Positions 17,681 to 25,884 of a stretch of DNA of 64,000 bases are shown one piece after another. The stretch is from positions 1 to 64,000 of the forward strand of contig DAKJ01000027.1 in assembly GCA_002496565.1 (NCBI GenBank). Direction: 5' to 3'. Both the position numbers and the translations under genes were made by a program. The DNA is from Methanosarcina sp. UBA289. GTDB lineage: Archaea > Halobacteriota > Methanosarcinia > Methanosarcinales > Methanosarcinaceae. Every line of letters starts with the position of its first letter. Position 1 is the first letter of the stretch. Under the pieces are notes generated by a model that did no database searches, was not told the origin of the DNA, and was given only the letters and a program-made list of their open reading frames with translations.

Positions 17681-17879
17681 CTTTTTTCCCTTCTAAACTT
17701 TTGATTTGCCTTTAAGATGCCCAAAAAATATACTATCAATAATTATTGTATTGTAGTTTTTGAAATTTTCGAAATTGATCTACGAAATTCATAATATCAA
17801 TAATAATGATTAGTATACCTTTGAGGAAGAAATTCTAAATGTTTATAGTAAAATCGAGTATTCAGTTGAATATATCGGT

Positions 17880-18572
17880 TTATTTTCGCTCTGCTTTGAA
17901 CTTTGATATCTCCAGGAACCAGTAGCCTCCCCTCAAGACTATTTTACTCTCCATGAATTTTATTTTGTATTTGAACAGCGGGCAGTCGGTAACAAATGTA
18001 TGGAACTCCCCGTTTTCACCGCAGGGGTCTATTGAGGGATTGTGCTTTTTTAGGTCTCGTATGAAATTTTCATCGATCTTTCGACCCAGCCACTCTTTCC
18101 CTAACAAATCGGCTTTAACGCTGAGCAGGATTACTTCTAACCCCAAATCTATGAGGCCATTTAGAATCTGCTCGGAATTCCTCTGCCAGAGCGGCATTAT
18201 TAGCTCGAGGCCCAGGTCTTCGCATATCCTATCTACAAGGTTCTTGTGAGTCTTGATATGCCCGAAAACCGCCCCGTCTATTTTTCCCCCGTTATTCCTT
18301 AAATCACGGACAACTTTTTTGAATTCCTGTTCATATGAAGTAAAGTCCTTCTGGATAAGGGGAATTCCAAGAGCTTCAGCCTGTGCATAAAGCAGGTCAG
18401 GACTAATATCATGGGAGCAGTGCCTCTGGATTTCGCTGAAGTTCAGGAGGTGAGAAACCTCAAAACCTTCAGAGATTGCCCCGTAACATGCAAGGCAACT
18501 GTCTTTTCCCCCAGTCCATGAAACAACCACTTTGCCTTTATCGTTCTTAGCTGGAATGGAATTGGTGCTCAT
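17880..18572 (-). CDS. PP-loop ATPase of the diphthine--ammonia ligase (Dph6) family
   Basis: A 230-residue adenylating enzyme. The PP-loop VVSWTGGKDSCLACYGA (about residues 15-31) is the pyrophosphatase loop of the N-type ATPase fold. The family signature GAVFGHIKTHKN follows in the middle, and DPCGENGEFHTFVTDCPLF near the end is the classic Dph6/MJ0570 motif. The related enzyme adds the amide to diphthine on translation factor 2; archaea also have paralogues of unknown substrate, so the exact reaction is not certain. The AGGAG sits almost touching the ATG at 18572, so the true start may differ by a few codons. Confidence 0.85.
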   Translation of the reverse strand: MSTNSIPAKNDKGKVVVSWTGGKDSCLACYGAISEGFEVSHLLNFSEIQRHCSHDISPDLLYAQAEALGIPLIQKDFTSYEQEFKKVVRDLRNNGGKIDGAVFGHIKTHKNLVDRICEDLGLELIMPLWQRNSEQILNGLIDLGLEVILLSVKADLLGKEWLGRKIDENFIRDLKKHNPSIDPCGENGEFHTFVTDCPLFKYKIKFMESKIVLRGGYWFLEISKFKAERK

Positions 18573-18859
18573 CTCCTAAACACATGCACAATTTGAAAAA
18601 AAAGCTTTTGTTTTTCACCGGCTCTCTGCCCGAATATTCTTTAAAATCTCCCTGAGAACGGGTCTCTTCCCATATAGATCCTTAAAAACTAAAAATCGAA
18701 TCTGGAAACAAAAAATGATTCCAAAGAACTTCAGAAATAGAGGAAATAATAACTGATCATATGAAGTTTGAAGGAATTATCTAATCTTCAGGGACCTGTT
18801 TAACAACTTGAGGACATGACCTATAATTCTATATATGGGAAAAAAATTATTGTATACTT

Positions 18860-19024
18860 ATGGCAGACTTTCTTGGGAATTTCCTATCCGGTATCAAACA
18901 AAATGTTCCATATTTAAAAGACCACGATATAAGTTCTGAAGTAATGCTTGGAGTAATGATGCATTTATTCCTTATTATTTGTTTTATCGCTTTATTTTAT
19001 ATGTTAGTTAGAAAATTCATGTAA
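18860..19024 (+). CDS. Small single-span membrane protein
   Basis: A 54-codon frame that begins MADFLGNFLSGIKQ and ends with a hydrophobic span MHLFLIICFIALFYMLV and the basic tail RKFM. No ribosome site precedes the ATG, but a TATA-like CTATATAT lies about 25-30 bases upstream, which fits a leaderless transcript. Composition (soluble amphipathic head, one span, positive end) argues for a real gene; no family is recognised. Confidence 0.5.
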   Translation: MADFLGNFLSGIKQNVPYLKDHDISSEVMLGVMMHLFLIICFIALFYMLVRKFM

Positions 19025-19153
19025 TTTCAAGTAAAAAACTTTTAAACTGAAGTTTATTTAGAAATCGTTAAAAATAAAAATATATTTAAAAATGAGTAAA
19101 CAAAAATTATCAGCCATTAGGCTCAATTAATATATTTTTTGTTTATTTTTTTG

Positions 19154-19197
<44 letters not shown>

Positions 19198-19258
19198 TAA
19201 TATCTGCCTGCATTCAGCCTCTTGTAGCTTGTTTAAAGAAGAGTTATACAAACCATAA

Positions 19259-20734
19259 TTACTCATTTTCCAGCTCATCAAGATATGGAGTAAGTGAGGA
19301 TAGAGCCTCAGCCTTTTGGAATTCGGATTTAATCCCGGATGCCATATTAAGGGCTTTTTTAAGAATATCTTCTTTTCTAGATTCTTCCAGGTGAGGAAGA
19401 ACATACGAAAGAGCTTCGGGCCTCATGTCCTTATCTTTAAGGCCGAAAGCCAATTGAAGAGCTTGTTCAAGAATTTCTTCTTTTCTTTGCTCATTTAAAT
19501 ATGGAATAAGAAATGAGAGAGCCTGTACCTTTTGATAGTCAGAGAAAATCACCTCTATCAGTTCAAGGGCTCTTTCAATAATGGCTTCGTTTTTTAACCC
19601 GTAAAGATGCGGGACAAGCGAGGAAAGTATTTGGAATTTTACGTCTCCATATTTAAGATGATGTGAAGCGCAAAAGATATTTTCAATAAGCTCTTCTTTA
19701 CCTGATCCCCTCAGATGAGGAAGAAGTGAGGAAATAACAAGGGCTCTTTCATTTTCATCCTGAATATGGGAGGTAGCTTCAAGGGCTTTCTCTATAGATT
19801 CGGCTTTTTTTGGCTCTTCCAGGTACAGAACAGCCAGGGAAAGGGCCTGCGACCTTAAATCGCCATATTGAATCCGGGAAGCAAAATCAAGGGTTTCTTC
19901 TATAATCTCTTTTTTTTCCGGCTTCTCAAGACGAGAAATCAGCAATAAAAGTGACTGGGTTTTTTGAGTTTCATTTTTGAGTTCAATATCGGTTTTGGGA
20001 AAGTTAATGTTTATAATATTCTTTTTTGCAGCTTCAGCTCTTGCAAAATCAGTCTTTGCTATTTGTTTAATTTCTGCAATTTGCTTAATTCGTAAGGCAC
20101 TTGCACTGTTTTCGCCTGAAATTCCCAGACCTTGAACAGGTTTTTCGATATCCGACATTTTGAATTGATCCAGAGCTATAGAAATACCCTTTCTTGCTAC
20201 GAAGGCTTCAAGCAGACTGTTCAATTCTTCAAATACTCTGACTTTATCATTCAAAGTTTGTTTTGAGCCTTGTTCTAAGTCCTGTTTTATAATTCTGGCC
20301 GAACTGTCCTCGGTCATTAGCTTCTGTACTTCTTTATGTTCCATAAAAGATGAAATTTCTTTAGCCAAATCAGGGTTCCTTTCAAGCAATTCTAAAATCT
20401 CCTGAATCAAAACTTGCCTTACATCCATATCATAGGGCGCAATAATAAGATCTCCTGCGGCTTCTTTTAATTTGACACACTCTGCCGAACATATTTTTCT
20501 CCATAGTCTCCTTTTAATCTCCCAGATCTCAGACCCCACTTGTTTGCAGGCTTCTTCAGCCGCTCTTTTAGACCCGATGGCCAGATAGGGGATAACAGGT
20601 TCGAGAAAATCTGTTATTTTTTGTGCCAACTGTTTATTTATTACGTCCTGTTGCCGCATTATTTCAGCCTTCTCTTTAACACAACATTCTATTTTTATTT
20701 TCTTTTCCAGTCTCTTTTCTATTTCAGTCGCCAA
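19259..20734 (-). CDS. Helical-repeat (HEAT/armadillo-like) protein
   Basis: A 491-residue protein. The N-terminal 250 residues are charged and alpha-helical, with coiled-coil character in the first 50 (EIEKRLEKKIKIE). From about 265 to 490 there are six or seven repeats of about 34 residues with the pattern KAEALSSLTPYLDE and KEEILEQALQLAFG, which build a superhelical scaffold for binding protein partners. No catalytic motif, signal peptide or membrane span. The first codon is TTG at 20734 with no clear ribosome site, so the start is uncertain. It diverges from the second helical-repeat gene at 21223, but the repeat types differ. Confidence 0.75.
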   Translation of the reverse strand: MATEIEKRLEKKIKIECCVKEKAEIMRQQDVINKQLAQKITDFLEPVIPYLAIGSKRAAEEACKQVGSEIWEIKRRLWRKICSAECVKLKEAAGDLIIAPYDMDVRQVLIQEILELLERNPDLAKEISSFMEHKEVQKLMTEDSSARIIKQDLEQGSKQTLNDKVRVFEELNSLLEAFVARKGISIALDQFKMSDIEKPVQGLGISGENSASALRIKQIAEIKQIAKTDFARAEAAKKNIININFPKTDIELKNETQKTQSLLLLISRLEKPEKKEIIEETLDFASRIQYGDLRSQALSLAVLYLEEPKKAESIEKALEATSHIQDENERALVISSLLPHLRGSGKEELIENIFCASHHLKYGDVKFQILSSLVPHLYGLKNEAIIERALELIEVIFSDYQKVQALSFLIPYLNEQRKEEILEQALQLAFGLKDKDMRPEALSYVLPHLEESRKEDILKKALNMASGIKSEFQKAEALSSLTPYLDELENE

Positions 20735-21222
20735 TAAGCTGACAAAGGCAGGCTTAAGATCCTCATCGGACTATATAATCTATTACATAAGTCCTATAAT
20801 TCAATAATTATAAGCCTACACTCTAACAATTTCAGACCGACATTATTAATCCATAATAGCAAAAGTAAACAATAATATAATGCAATAAATACATATAATG
20901 CAATAAATACAATGCGATAGACCTTCAATTGTGGACTTTTCTGAAAACCCTATAAGTATGTATCCCAATATCCGCAAAAAAGTTATATTCTCACAGTTTG
21001 CCTTATACAACCCTTTTCCAGAGGCTGGTTTTTCTGGCTTTTCAATTAGTATTAGCTAATAACGCTGCAATTTATTCTCTGAAAGCCTGCATTTAATTCT
21101 CAGTCTTATGTTTGATTTTTTTCACTGCCATCTAAAATCCAGAATCAATACTTATATGAGGAAACCTGCCAGATTGGGATATTGTAAATAGGATAGCATT
21201 AGAGCAAAGTTGGTGGGAACTC
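20735..21222. other. Divergent intergenic region between two helical-repeat genes
   Basis: 488 bases with promoters expected in both directions. It contains a perfect 18-bp tandem duplication, listed separately, and no small gene that I can support. Confidence 0.45.
20876..20911. repeat. Perfect 18-bp tandem duplication
   Basis: TATAATGCAATAAATACA occurs twice without a gap. The unit begins with a TATA-like sequence, so it doubles a possible promoter element for either divergent gene. Confidence 0.85.
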
Positions 21223-23892
21223 TTGAGTGAGCAGCCAGAGATACACAATAAGACTTTCAGTCAGAACTCGGATGAGAGAATAAGGGCTGCAAAGCAGCTT
21301 GGAGCTTTTTTTGAGGCTCTTCCAGATAGGAGACAGGCTTTTGAAGATCTTTTAAGGCTTTGTTCTGATGAAGATGATGCAGTCAGGGAAGAAGCTATCA
21401 ATTCCATTGTAACGGTTTTTCCTAATGTGCCGGATAGGGAGCTAGTATGGGATAAGTTTGTTAATCTGACAGCTTATCCGGTAGAATCAGTAATGATAGC
21501 TGCAGCAAATGCTCTGATCAGCGTTTTTTCCCTCATGCCAGACAAAAATAAAGCATGGAAAGACCTTGCCGGGCTAATAAATTCCAGATCAAGCATGGAA
21601 GATGTAAACAGGGAAATTGTCAGCTCGCTTTATTATCTAATAAAGGAAGTCCCTGATAAGGCACAGATATGGAAAGATTTACTTGAGATGGGAGCTTCGG
21701 AATTTTCTTATGTGCGAGAAAAGTCGGCTTTGCTTTTAAGCCTGATTTTTCCGGAACTGCCGGATGAGAAAAAAGAAGAAGCCTGGAACGAAGTACTGAG
21801 ACTGGCTAGCGAATCTACGGATGAAAAGGTTAGAGAGCAGGCTACACGGACACTTGGAATTATTTATACACAGATGCCAGACGAAATGAAAGATGAAACT
21901 CTTGAGACTCTGCTGGAACTTGCAGTATCAGGAAACCCTGAGGTTCAGAAGGAAACTCTTCTGGCTCTGCCTCCGGTTTTTTCTCATATCCCGGATAAAA
22001 AAAAGGCCTGGGATGACATATTCAGGCTTACAGAAGACGAGAATGAGTATATTAGAAAGCAAGCTATTGATGCCCTGGTTTTTATCTTTCCTGAGATGCT
22101 GGATAAGAAAAAGGTCTGGGCTGATTTCCTGAGCCTAACAAGAGCCAGAGATGACTATGTAAGGGATGCGGCCTCTAATGCACTTGTATCCTTATTTCCA
22201 GGCCTAGATAACAAAACTGCACTCTGGAATGAACTCACCGAACTTTCAGGGGATGAGGACGAAGGTGTGCAGAGCACAGCAGTTAACATTCTTACGAAGA
22301 TTTTTCCATACATTTTCTACAAGAGAGAAGCATATTCAGAGCTTCTACACCTGGCCGAAACGAAGAATAGTCCTGCGCTCCGAAAGGTTGTGGACACGCT
22401 TGCTTCTGCTTATCCCGAATTAACTAATAAACCTGTGGTAAGTGAAAGTGAATGGGAAAAGATGGGAAAATCTAACTCCAGAGAGCAAGATGAATTGTGG
22501 GAAAAATGCGGATCTGGAATAGATGACATATCTGAAGAAAGTTGTAACTTAGGAGAAAAAAAAATTGGTAATCTCCAGGTTAAAGAAAAAGATTATAAAA
22601 AGCCTGCTTCGGACCTCTTTAAAAAGTCTGCATCTGATTATTCAGGGCATGAAGTAGAGAGCAGGACATACATACGAAAAAAAGATATGGTAGACTTGTT
22701 TTCCAGGTCAGGCTCTGGTCTTTCTGACAAAGAAGAGGTTGTAAATAAGCTTATTAGCTTGATTTCGGATCCTGACCCCCAGAGGAGAAAAGGGGCAATA
22801 GAAGCCCTACTTGCTGCCTATTCCCGATATACTGGCAAAACACATGATATATGGAACGAACTCCTTAACCTGAGTGGGGATGAGGACACAGGCACCAGAA
22901 GGGATGCTGCAGACCTGCTTTCTGAGGTTTTTCCAGTGGTTGAGGAAAAATCTGAAGTTTTTTTCGACCTTGTTAGGCTTACTGAAAGCCAGGATGCCCA
23001 ACTCCGGAAGAGAGCCGCAGAACTTCTTGCTGCTGCTTTTGCCTATTGTGAAGATAAGCAGGAAGCCTGGAACGAGCTCTTAAGGCTCGCATCAATAGAA
23101 GACCGGGAAGTCCGGAAAGGAGCGGTTCTTGCCCTATCTTCAGGCTATAAAGAGATTCCCGATAAAGAAAAAGCCTGGAAAGATCTTTTAAAGCTTTCAG
23201 ATCATAGCGATAGTTTTGTACAAAGGGCGGCAACGAGGGCTCTTGGATCTGCTTTTTTCCATGTGCCGGATAAAACCCAGGCCTGGAGAGACCTTCAGGC
23301 ACTTACTGACAATCCTTACGTTTATGTCAGAAGATATGCTTTCCGCTCGCTTGGAAGAGCTTCTCTCTGGAGGGCGTTAAGGGCAGAAAACGAAGCTACT
23401 TATATTTTTGGGCTAAAAGAAGCTGTCAATTACTTTAAAGAAGCATCCGAAGCCTCTGTTGGCTTTCATATTCCAGAATTCTATTATCCTTTTTATCAGG
23501 CCTTGTTATTCATTCTTTTCAGCGACAGACCAGGCATAGCGAAACTTGAAAGTGAACGATACCTCTCAAAAATGGCTGATGAAGTCAGGGAGCAGGCTGA
23601 AAACCAGAGGTTTCTCGAAATCTTTGAACAGTTTGCAGAGCTTCTCACACGCGCAGGAAAGCTTTCCCCCGGAAACCTGTCCGAACAAAAAAAGCTGCTA
23701 GAGGCATCTGTTCTTGCTTTTGATCAGTTTTCAAGCCTTTTTGAGAACAAAGAAGAAGAATCAATATTTACCCAAAAAACCGCAAAAAAAGAAAAGGCTG
23801 TGAAAAAAGACTATTCAAACCTTGGAAAAGCACTTCTTGAACGGGTAGAGAAAAAGAAGGAATCTTTAAAAAAAGACCGTAAAAATCTCTGA
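21223..23892 (+). CDS. Large HEAT-repeat scaffold protein
   Basis: An 889-residue protein of about 37-residue HEAT repeats: about eleven before residue 400 and seven more between 500 and 710. The unit pattern is VPDKxxAWxDLLxLxxDxxxxVRxxA, with the constant Pro-Asp-Lys and Ala-Trp. A charged linker of about 100 residues separates the two arrays. The C-terminal 170 residues are helical and Lys/Glu-rich without the repeat. No enzyme motif is visible; a protein-docking role is likely. The TTG at 21223 follows GGTGGGA at a good distance. It is not in an operon. Confidence 0.85.
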   Translation: MSEQPEIHNKTFSQNSDERIRAAKQLGAFFEALPDRRQAFEDLLRLCSDEDDAVREEAINSIVTVFPNVPDRELVWDKFVNLTAYPVESVMIAAANALISVFSLMPDKNKAWKDLAGLINSRSSMEDVNREIVSSLYYLIKEVPDKAQIWKDLLEMGASEFSYVREKSALLLSLIFPELPDEKKEEAWNEVLRLASESTDEKVREQATRTLGIIYTQMPDEMKDETLETLLELAVSGNPEVQKETLLALPPVFSHIPDKKKAWDDIFRLTEDENEYIRKQAIDALVFIFPEMLDKKKVWADFLSLTRARDDYVRDAASNALVSLFPGLDNKTALWNELTELSGDEDEGVQSTAVNILTKIFPYIFYKREAYSELLHLAETKNSPALRKVVDTLASAYPELTNKPVVSESEWEKMGKSNSREQDELWEKCGSGIDDISEESCNLGEKKIGNLQVKEKDYKKPASDLFKKSASDYSGHEVESRTYIRKKDMVDLFSRSGSGLSDKEEVVNKLISLISDPDPQRRKGAIEALLAAYSRYTGKTHDIWNELLNLSGDEDTGTRRDAADLLSEVFPVVEEKSEVFFDLVRLTESQDAQLRKRAAELLAAAFAYCEDKQEAWNELLRLASIEDREVRKGAVLALSSGYKEIPDKEKAWKDLLKLSDHSDSFVQRAATRALGSAFFHVPDKTQAWRDLQALTDNPYVYVRRYAFRSLGRASLWRALRAENEATYIFGLKEAVNYFKEASEASVGFHIPEFYYPFYQALLFILFSDRPGIAKLESERYLSKMADEVREQAENQRFLEIFEQFAELLTRAGKLSPGNLSEQKKLLEASVLAFDQFSSLFENKEEESIFTQKTAKKEKAVKKDYSNLGKALLERVEKKKESLKKDRKNL

Positions 23893-24344
23893 CCTGAAAT
23901 GATAAGTTGAGAATTGTGCAAAAAGGGTGGTTGGAGTCCCATGAGGAAAGGTATAGTCTTACTATGCTCCCATTTGATTCCAAAGTCAGGATACAGCGGA
24001 AAACTCAGGCGAAGGCCCACGCATCCAGATCTCGAGTTAGTACTCGATTTTATTGTACGCGAGAGAATACGCAGGCTTAGGTAGAAGAGACATGTGCTTT
24101 TTCGATTTTTGATTTAAGAATTACCCGATTCTGAGGTTCAGTTAGTTAACTCTAAGATTATAAGGAATAATACCCGAAAAAAACAGGAAAATCCAGTAAA
24201 TAAACTTGAAAAAAGAAGAGATAGTTATGCCTGAAGCAGAGGCAAATACCGGATTGTTTTTTTCCTTCTGTTCAGGTTATTTATAGTTTTATTCCAATAT
24301 AAACATTAAAAAAATTATCTTTATCGTTACTGGAGGGGTATTAA
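23893..24344. other. Intergenic region
   Basis: No gene supported. A 12-base phrase ACTATGCTCCCA near 23961 also occurs in the spacer between promoter and start of the small RNA predicted at 24597-24795, hinting at a decayed relative. The promoter and ribosome site of the next small gene lie at the right end. Confidence 0.4.
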
Positions 24345-24533
24345 ATGCTACATCTATGGGAGTACGATTCTCGTAAGCTTGACGGTTTAAATTTGGCGCA
24401 GATGATGGTTGAACTTGAAAGAGTAGGAAATGAGGGATGGGAACTGGTTCTAATAAGGAACGATATTGATGAAGAAGGCAGAGTAACTGCTATTTTCAAG
24501 CGGAAAATAGAGAACGAGACTATCGCATTATGA
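24345..24533 (+). CDS. Small DUF4177-like protein
   Basis: A 62-residue protein: LWEYDSRKLDG, then ELERVGNEGWELVLI and VTAIFKRK. The pattern of an N-terminal strand, a helix with GNEGWELV and a final strand ending in FKR is that of DUF4177, small cytosolic proteins of unknown role. GGAGGGG lies 7 bases before the ATG, a strong ribosome site, which supports a real gene despite its size. It stands alone before a long non-coding region. Confidence 0.8.
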   Translation: MLHLWEYDSRKLDGLNLAQMMVELERVGNEGWELVLIRNDIDEEGRVTAIFKRKIENETIAL

Positions 24534-24596
24534 ATCTATTTTTCATTTTTACTATCTTTTTACTTAACTACTGATAGTTTTAATTTAATTCTTTAG

Positions 24597-24795
24597 AAAA
24601 AGATGCGTTCCCACCTTAGGAATTCTGGAAGTTCCGAACGGCACTTATTAGGTCTTGTTCAGGAAGAGGTTGGTACTGGACTCACGGGTTGCGAGCTTCT
24701 TATCTCTTCACATTTAGAGTAGATTTTTCGGAGTAGGCGTTGAAGTATTTCTTGTGGAATAGGTCTTGCTATGTGGTCTTTAGATGAGAACGCAA
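24597..24795 (-). ncRNA. Predicted small RNA, copy 1
   Basis: About 199 bases on the minus strand. The ends pair: TGCGTTC at 24604-24610 with GAACGCA at 24788-24794, extending with interruptions. A TATA-like block at 24816-24833 would start transcription at the stem, and the RNA would end in a T-run (24597-24601). A second copy at 25396-25595 shares the order of conserved blocks, including GTTCCGAACGG, GGAAGAGGT, TTGCGAG and GGAGTAGG (plus-strand spelling). Read as RNA these last blocks include CCUACUCC and ACCUCUUCC, which could pair with ribosome sites. There is no coding frame. Identity is unknown. Confidence 0.55.
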
Positions 24796-24815
24796 GTTAT
24801 ACTATGCTCCCACTC

Positions 24816-24833
24816 TATATAATATTTTTAACA
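24816..24833 (-). promoter_or_regulatory. TATA box of small RNA copy 1
   Basis: TATATAATATTTTTAACA (plus strand) is identical at 24816-24833 and 25616-25633. On the minus strand it reads TTAAAAATATTATATA, centred about 26 bases before the predicted 5' end of each RNA. Confidence 0.5.
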
Positions 24834-25060
24834 TATAATATTATTTAAACTCTATTTTGTTACTACAAAGATCTAATTTTTCTTTATTGGTTTAACCTTA
24901 TAGCATTAAGATACATTACCAGCTGCAACCGGAAATAAATATTACATCTGGAAGTAAATATTACATCTAATTCCGCGGTGCAGTAACAAAGAAAAAGTCA
25001 ACTCATTCAAAAAAACTGAATTATTCGAGTATCCGTAATAGATAGTCTAATTTTAAAGCG

Positions 25061-25087
25061 CAACCGTTGAGCCACAACCGTTGAGCC
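25061..25087. repeat. Direct repeat of a 13-bp unit with hairpin
   Basis: CAACCGTTGAGCC occurs at 25061-25073 and 25075-25087. The second copy runs into GGTTGATCATGCCG, so AACCG can pair with CGGTT and the end TGATCA-GCCG matches the end of the 37-bp repeat downstream. Confidence 0.75.
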
Positions 25088-25129
25088 GGTTGATCATGCC
25101 GTTGTTCGAGGTTTTCAATTTAGCAAGGT

Positions 25130-25166
25130 TTTTCGCTCAAGCCTTTTTTGAAAAGGCTTGTGATCA
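25130..25166. repeat. 37-bp direct repeat with perfect hairpin, copy A
   Basis: Identical over 37 bases to copy B, 90 bases to the right. Its core is a perfect inverted repeat, CAAGCCTTTT and AAAAGGCTTG around a 3-base loop. Ends in TGATCA. Bidirectional terminator or member of a dispersed repeat family are the two readings. Confidence 0.8.
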
Positions 25167-25219
25167 CGCCGATAGGGTTTGAGGATAAGGTTCTTATTAA
25201 ACCCTAACGTTGCCAGGGG

Positions 25220-25256
25220 TTTTCGCTCAAGCCTTTTTTGAAAAGGCTTGTGATCA
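25220..25256. repeat. 37-bp direct repeat with perfect hairpin, copy B
   Basis: Second exact copy of the unit at 25130-25166, followed by AAACTTTTTTAA. The 53-base spacer between copies has its own inverted repeat (AGGGTTT and AAACCCT). Confidence 0.8.
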
Positions 25257-25395
25257 AACTTTTTTAATCAGCCGTCTTGAATGATTTGAAAAATATAGTT
25301 TTTCTTGCCCATAATTCAGCCCTCTCGAGCGAAAGACGTGAGCGAAAAAGGCACCGTCCTTCCGAGACGGGACTCGGGTTCTGAAAACTTTTTTA

Positions 25396-25595
25396 AAATA
25401 AGGTAACGTTCTCATCCGAAAAAACCTGGGAGTTCCGAACGGTATTCAAGAGACTCACTTTGTTGTAGTTGGGGAAGAGGTATTGAGGTACTTGACTCAT
25501 ACTTTGCGAGTTTCTCTTTTTACCCCTTTACTGTGGAGTAATTTTCTGGAGTAGGTGCTCTTTGCTAGTGGGGTGTTAAAAGGATGAGAACGCAG
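25396..25595 (-). ncRNA. Predicted small RNA, copy 2
   Basis: Paralogue of the RNA at 24597-24795, about 200 bases. Its closing stem is longer and perfect: CGTTCTCATCC at 25407-25417 with GGATGAGAACG at 25582-25592. Compared with copy 1, both strands of the stem have changed yet still pair. The shared inner blocks occur in the same order with small insertions and deletions that cancel in total length. The same TATA block lies upstream at 25616-25633 and the 3' side is T-rich. It lies between the small DUF4177-like gene and the end of the MoxR/VWA operon. Confidence 0.55.
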
Positions 25596-25615
25596 TTTAT
25601 AATATGCAGTTATAG

Positions 25616-25633
25616 TATATAATATTTTTAACA
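25616..25633 (-). promoter_or_regulatory. TATA box of small RNA copy 2
   Basis: Identical to the 18-base block at 24816-24833 and at the same distance from the closing stem, although the spacer between them has diverged. Confidence 0.5.
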
Positions 25634-25884
25634 GTTAATCTTATTTTATGCCTCTTTTTTTGTGTACCTTTCTAACCTTAGTTCATTGAAAGAATGCTTA
25701 TTTTATTAAATATAATAATTGTAATATTACACAAATCGAGCTTAAAACTGTATTAAAAAATTGATTTATAATTGAAGAGAATCATGTTCCAGAGCAGAAG
25801 AATTTCAGAATAAGATAATTCAGAAAAAGTAATTGCAGATGGAATCAAGCTGAAGTTATAGATGAAATCAAGCTGAAATCTAGC

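Larger units (their letters stand above)
24834..25395. other. Non-coding spacer between the two small RNA genes
   Basis: No gene. It contains paired 13-bp and 37-bp repeats with hairpins (listed) and a GC-rich stretch at 25320-25380 with GAGCGAAA repeated. It may hold further small RNAs, but no promoter is clear. Confidence 0.4.

Noticed and set aside
23930..24000. Third copy of the small RNA
   Set aside because: Shares only about a dozen bases with the spacer of copy 1; no closing stem and no TATA block.
24625..24645. GTTCCGAACGG resembling part of 5S rRNA
   Set aside because: The rest of the segment does not follow the 5S length or helices, and the motif lies on the strand opposite to the predicted promoter.
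25130..25256. Possible minimal CRISPR array: two 37-bp repeats with a 53-base spacer
   Set aside because: Only two copies, spacer longer than usual, the repeat is a perfect 10-bp hairpin rather than a typical CRISPR repeat, and no cas gene is nearby.
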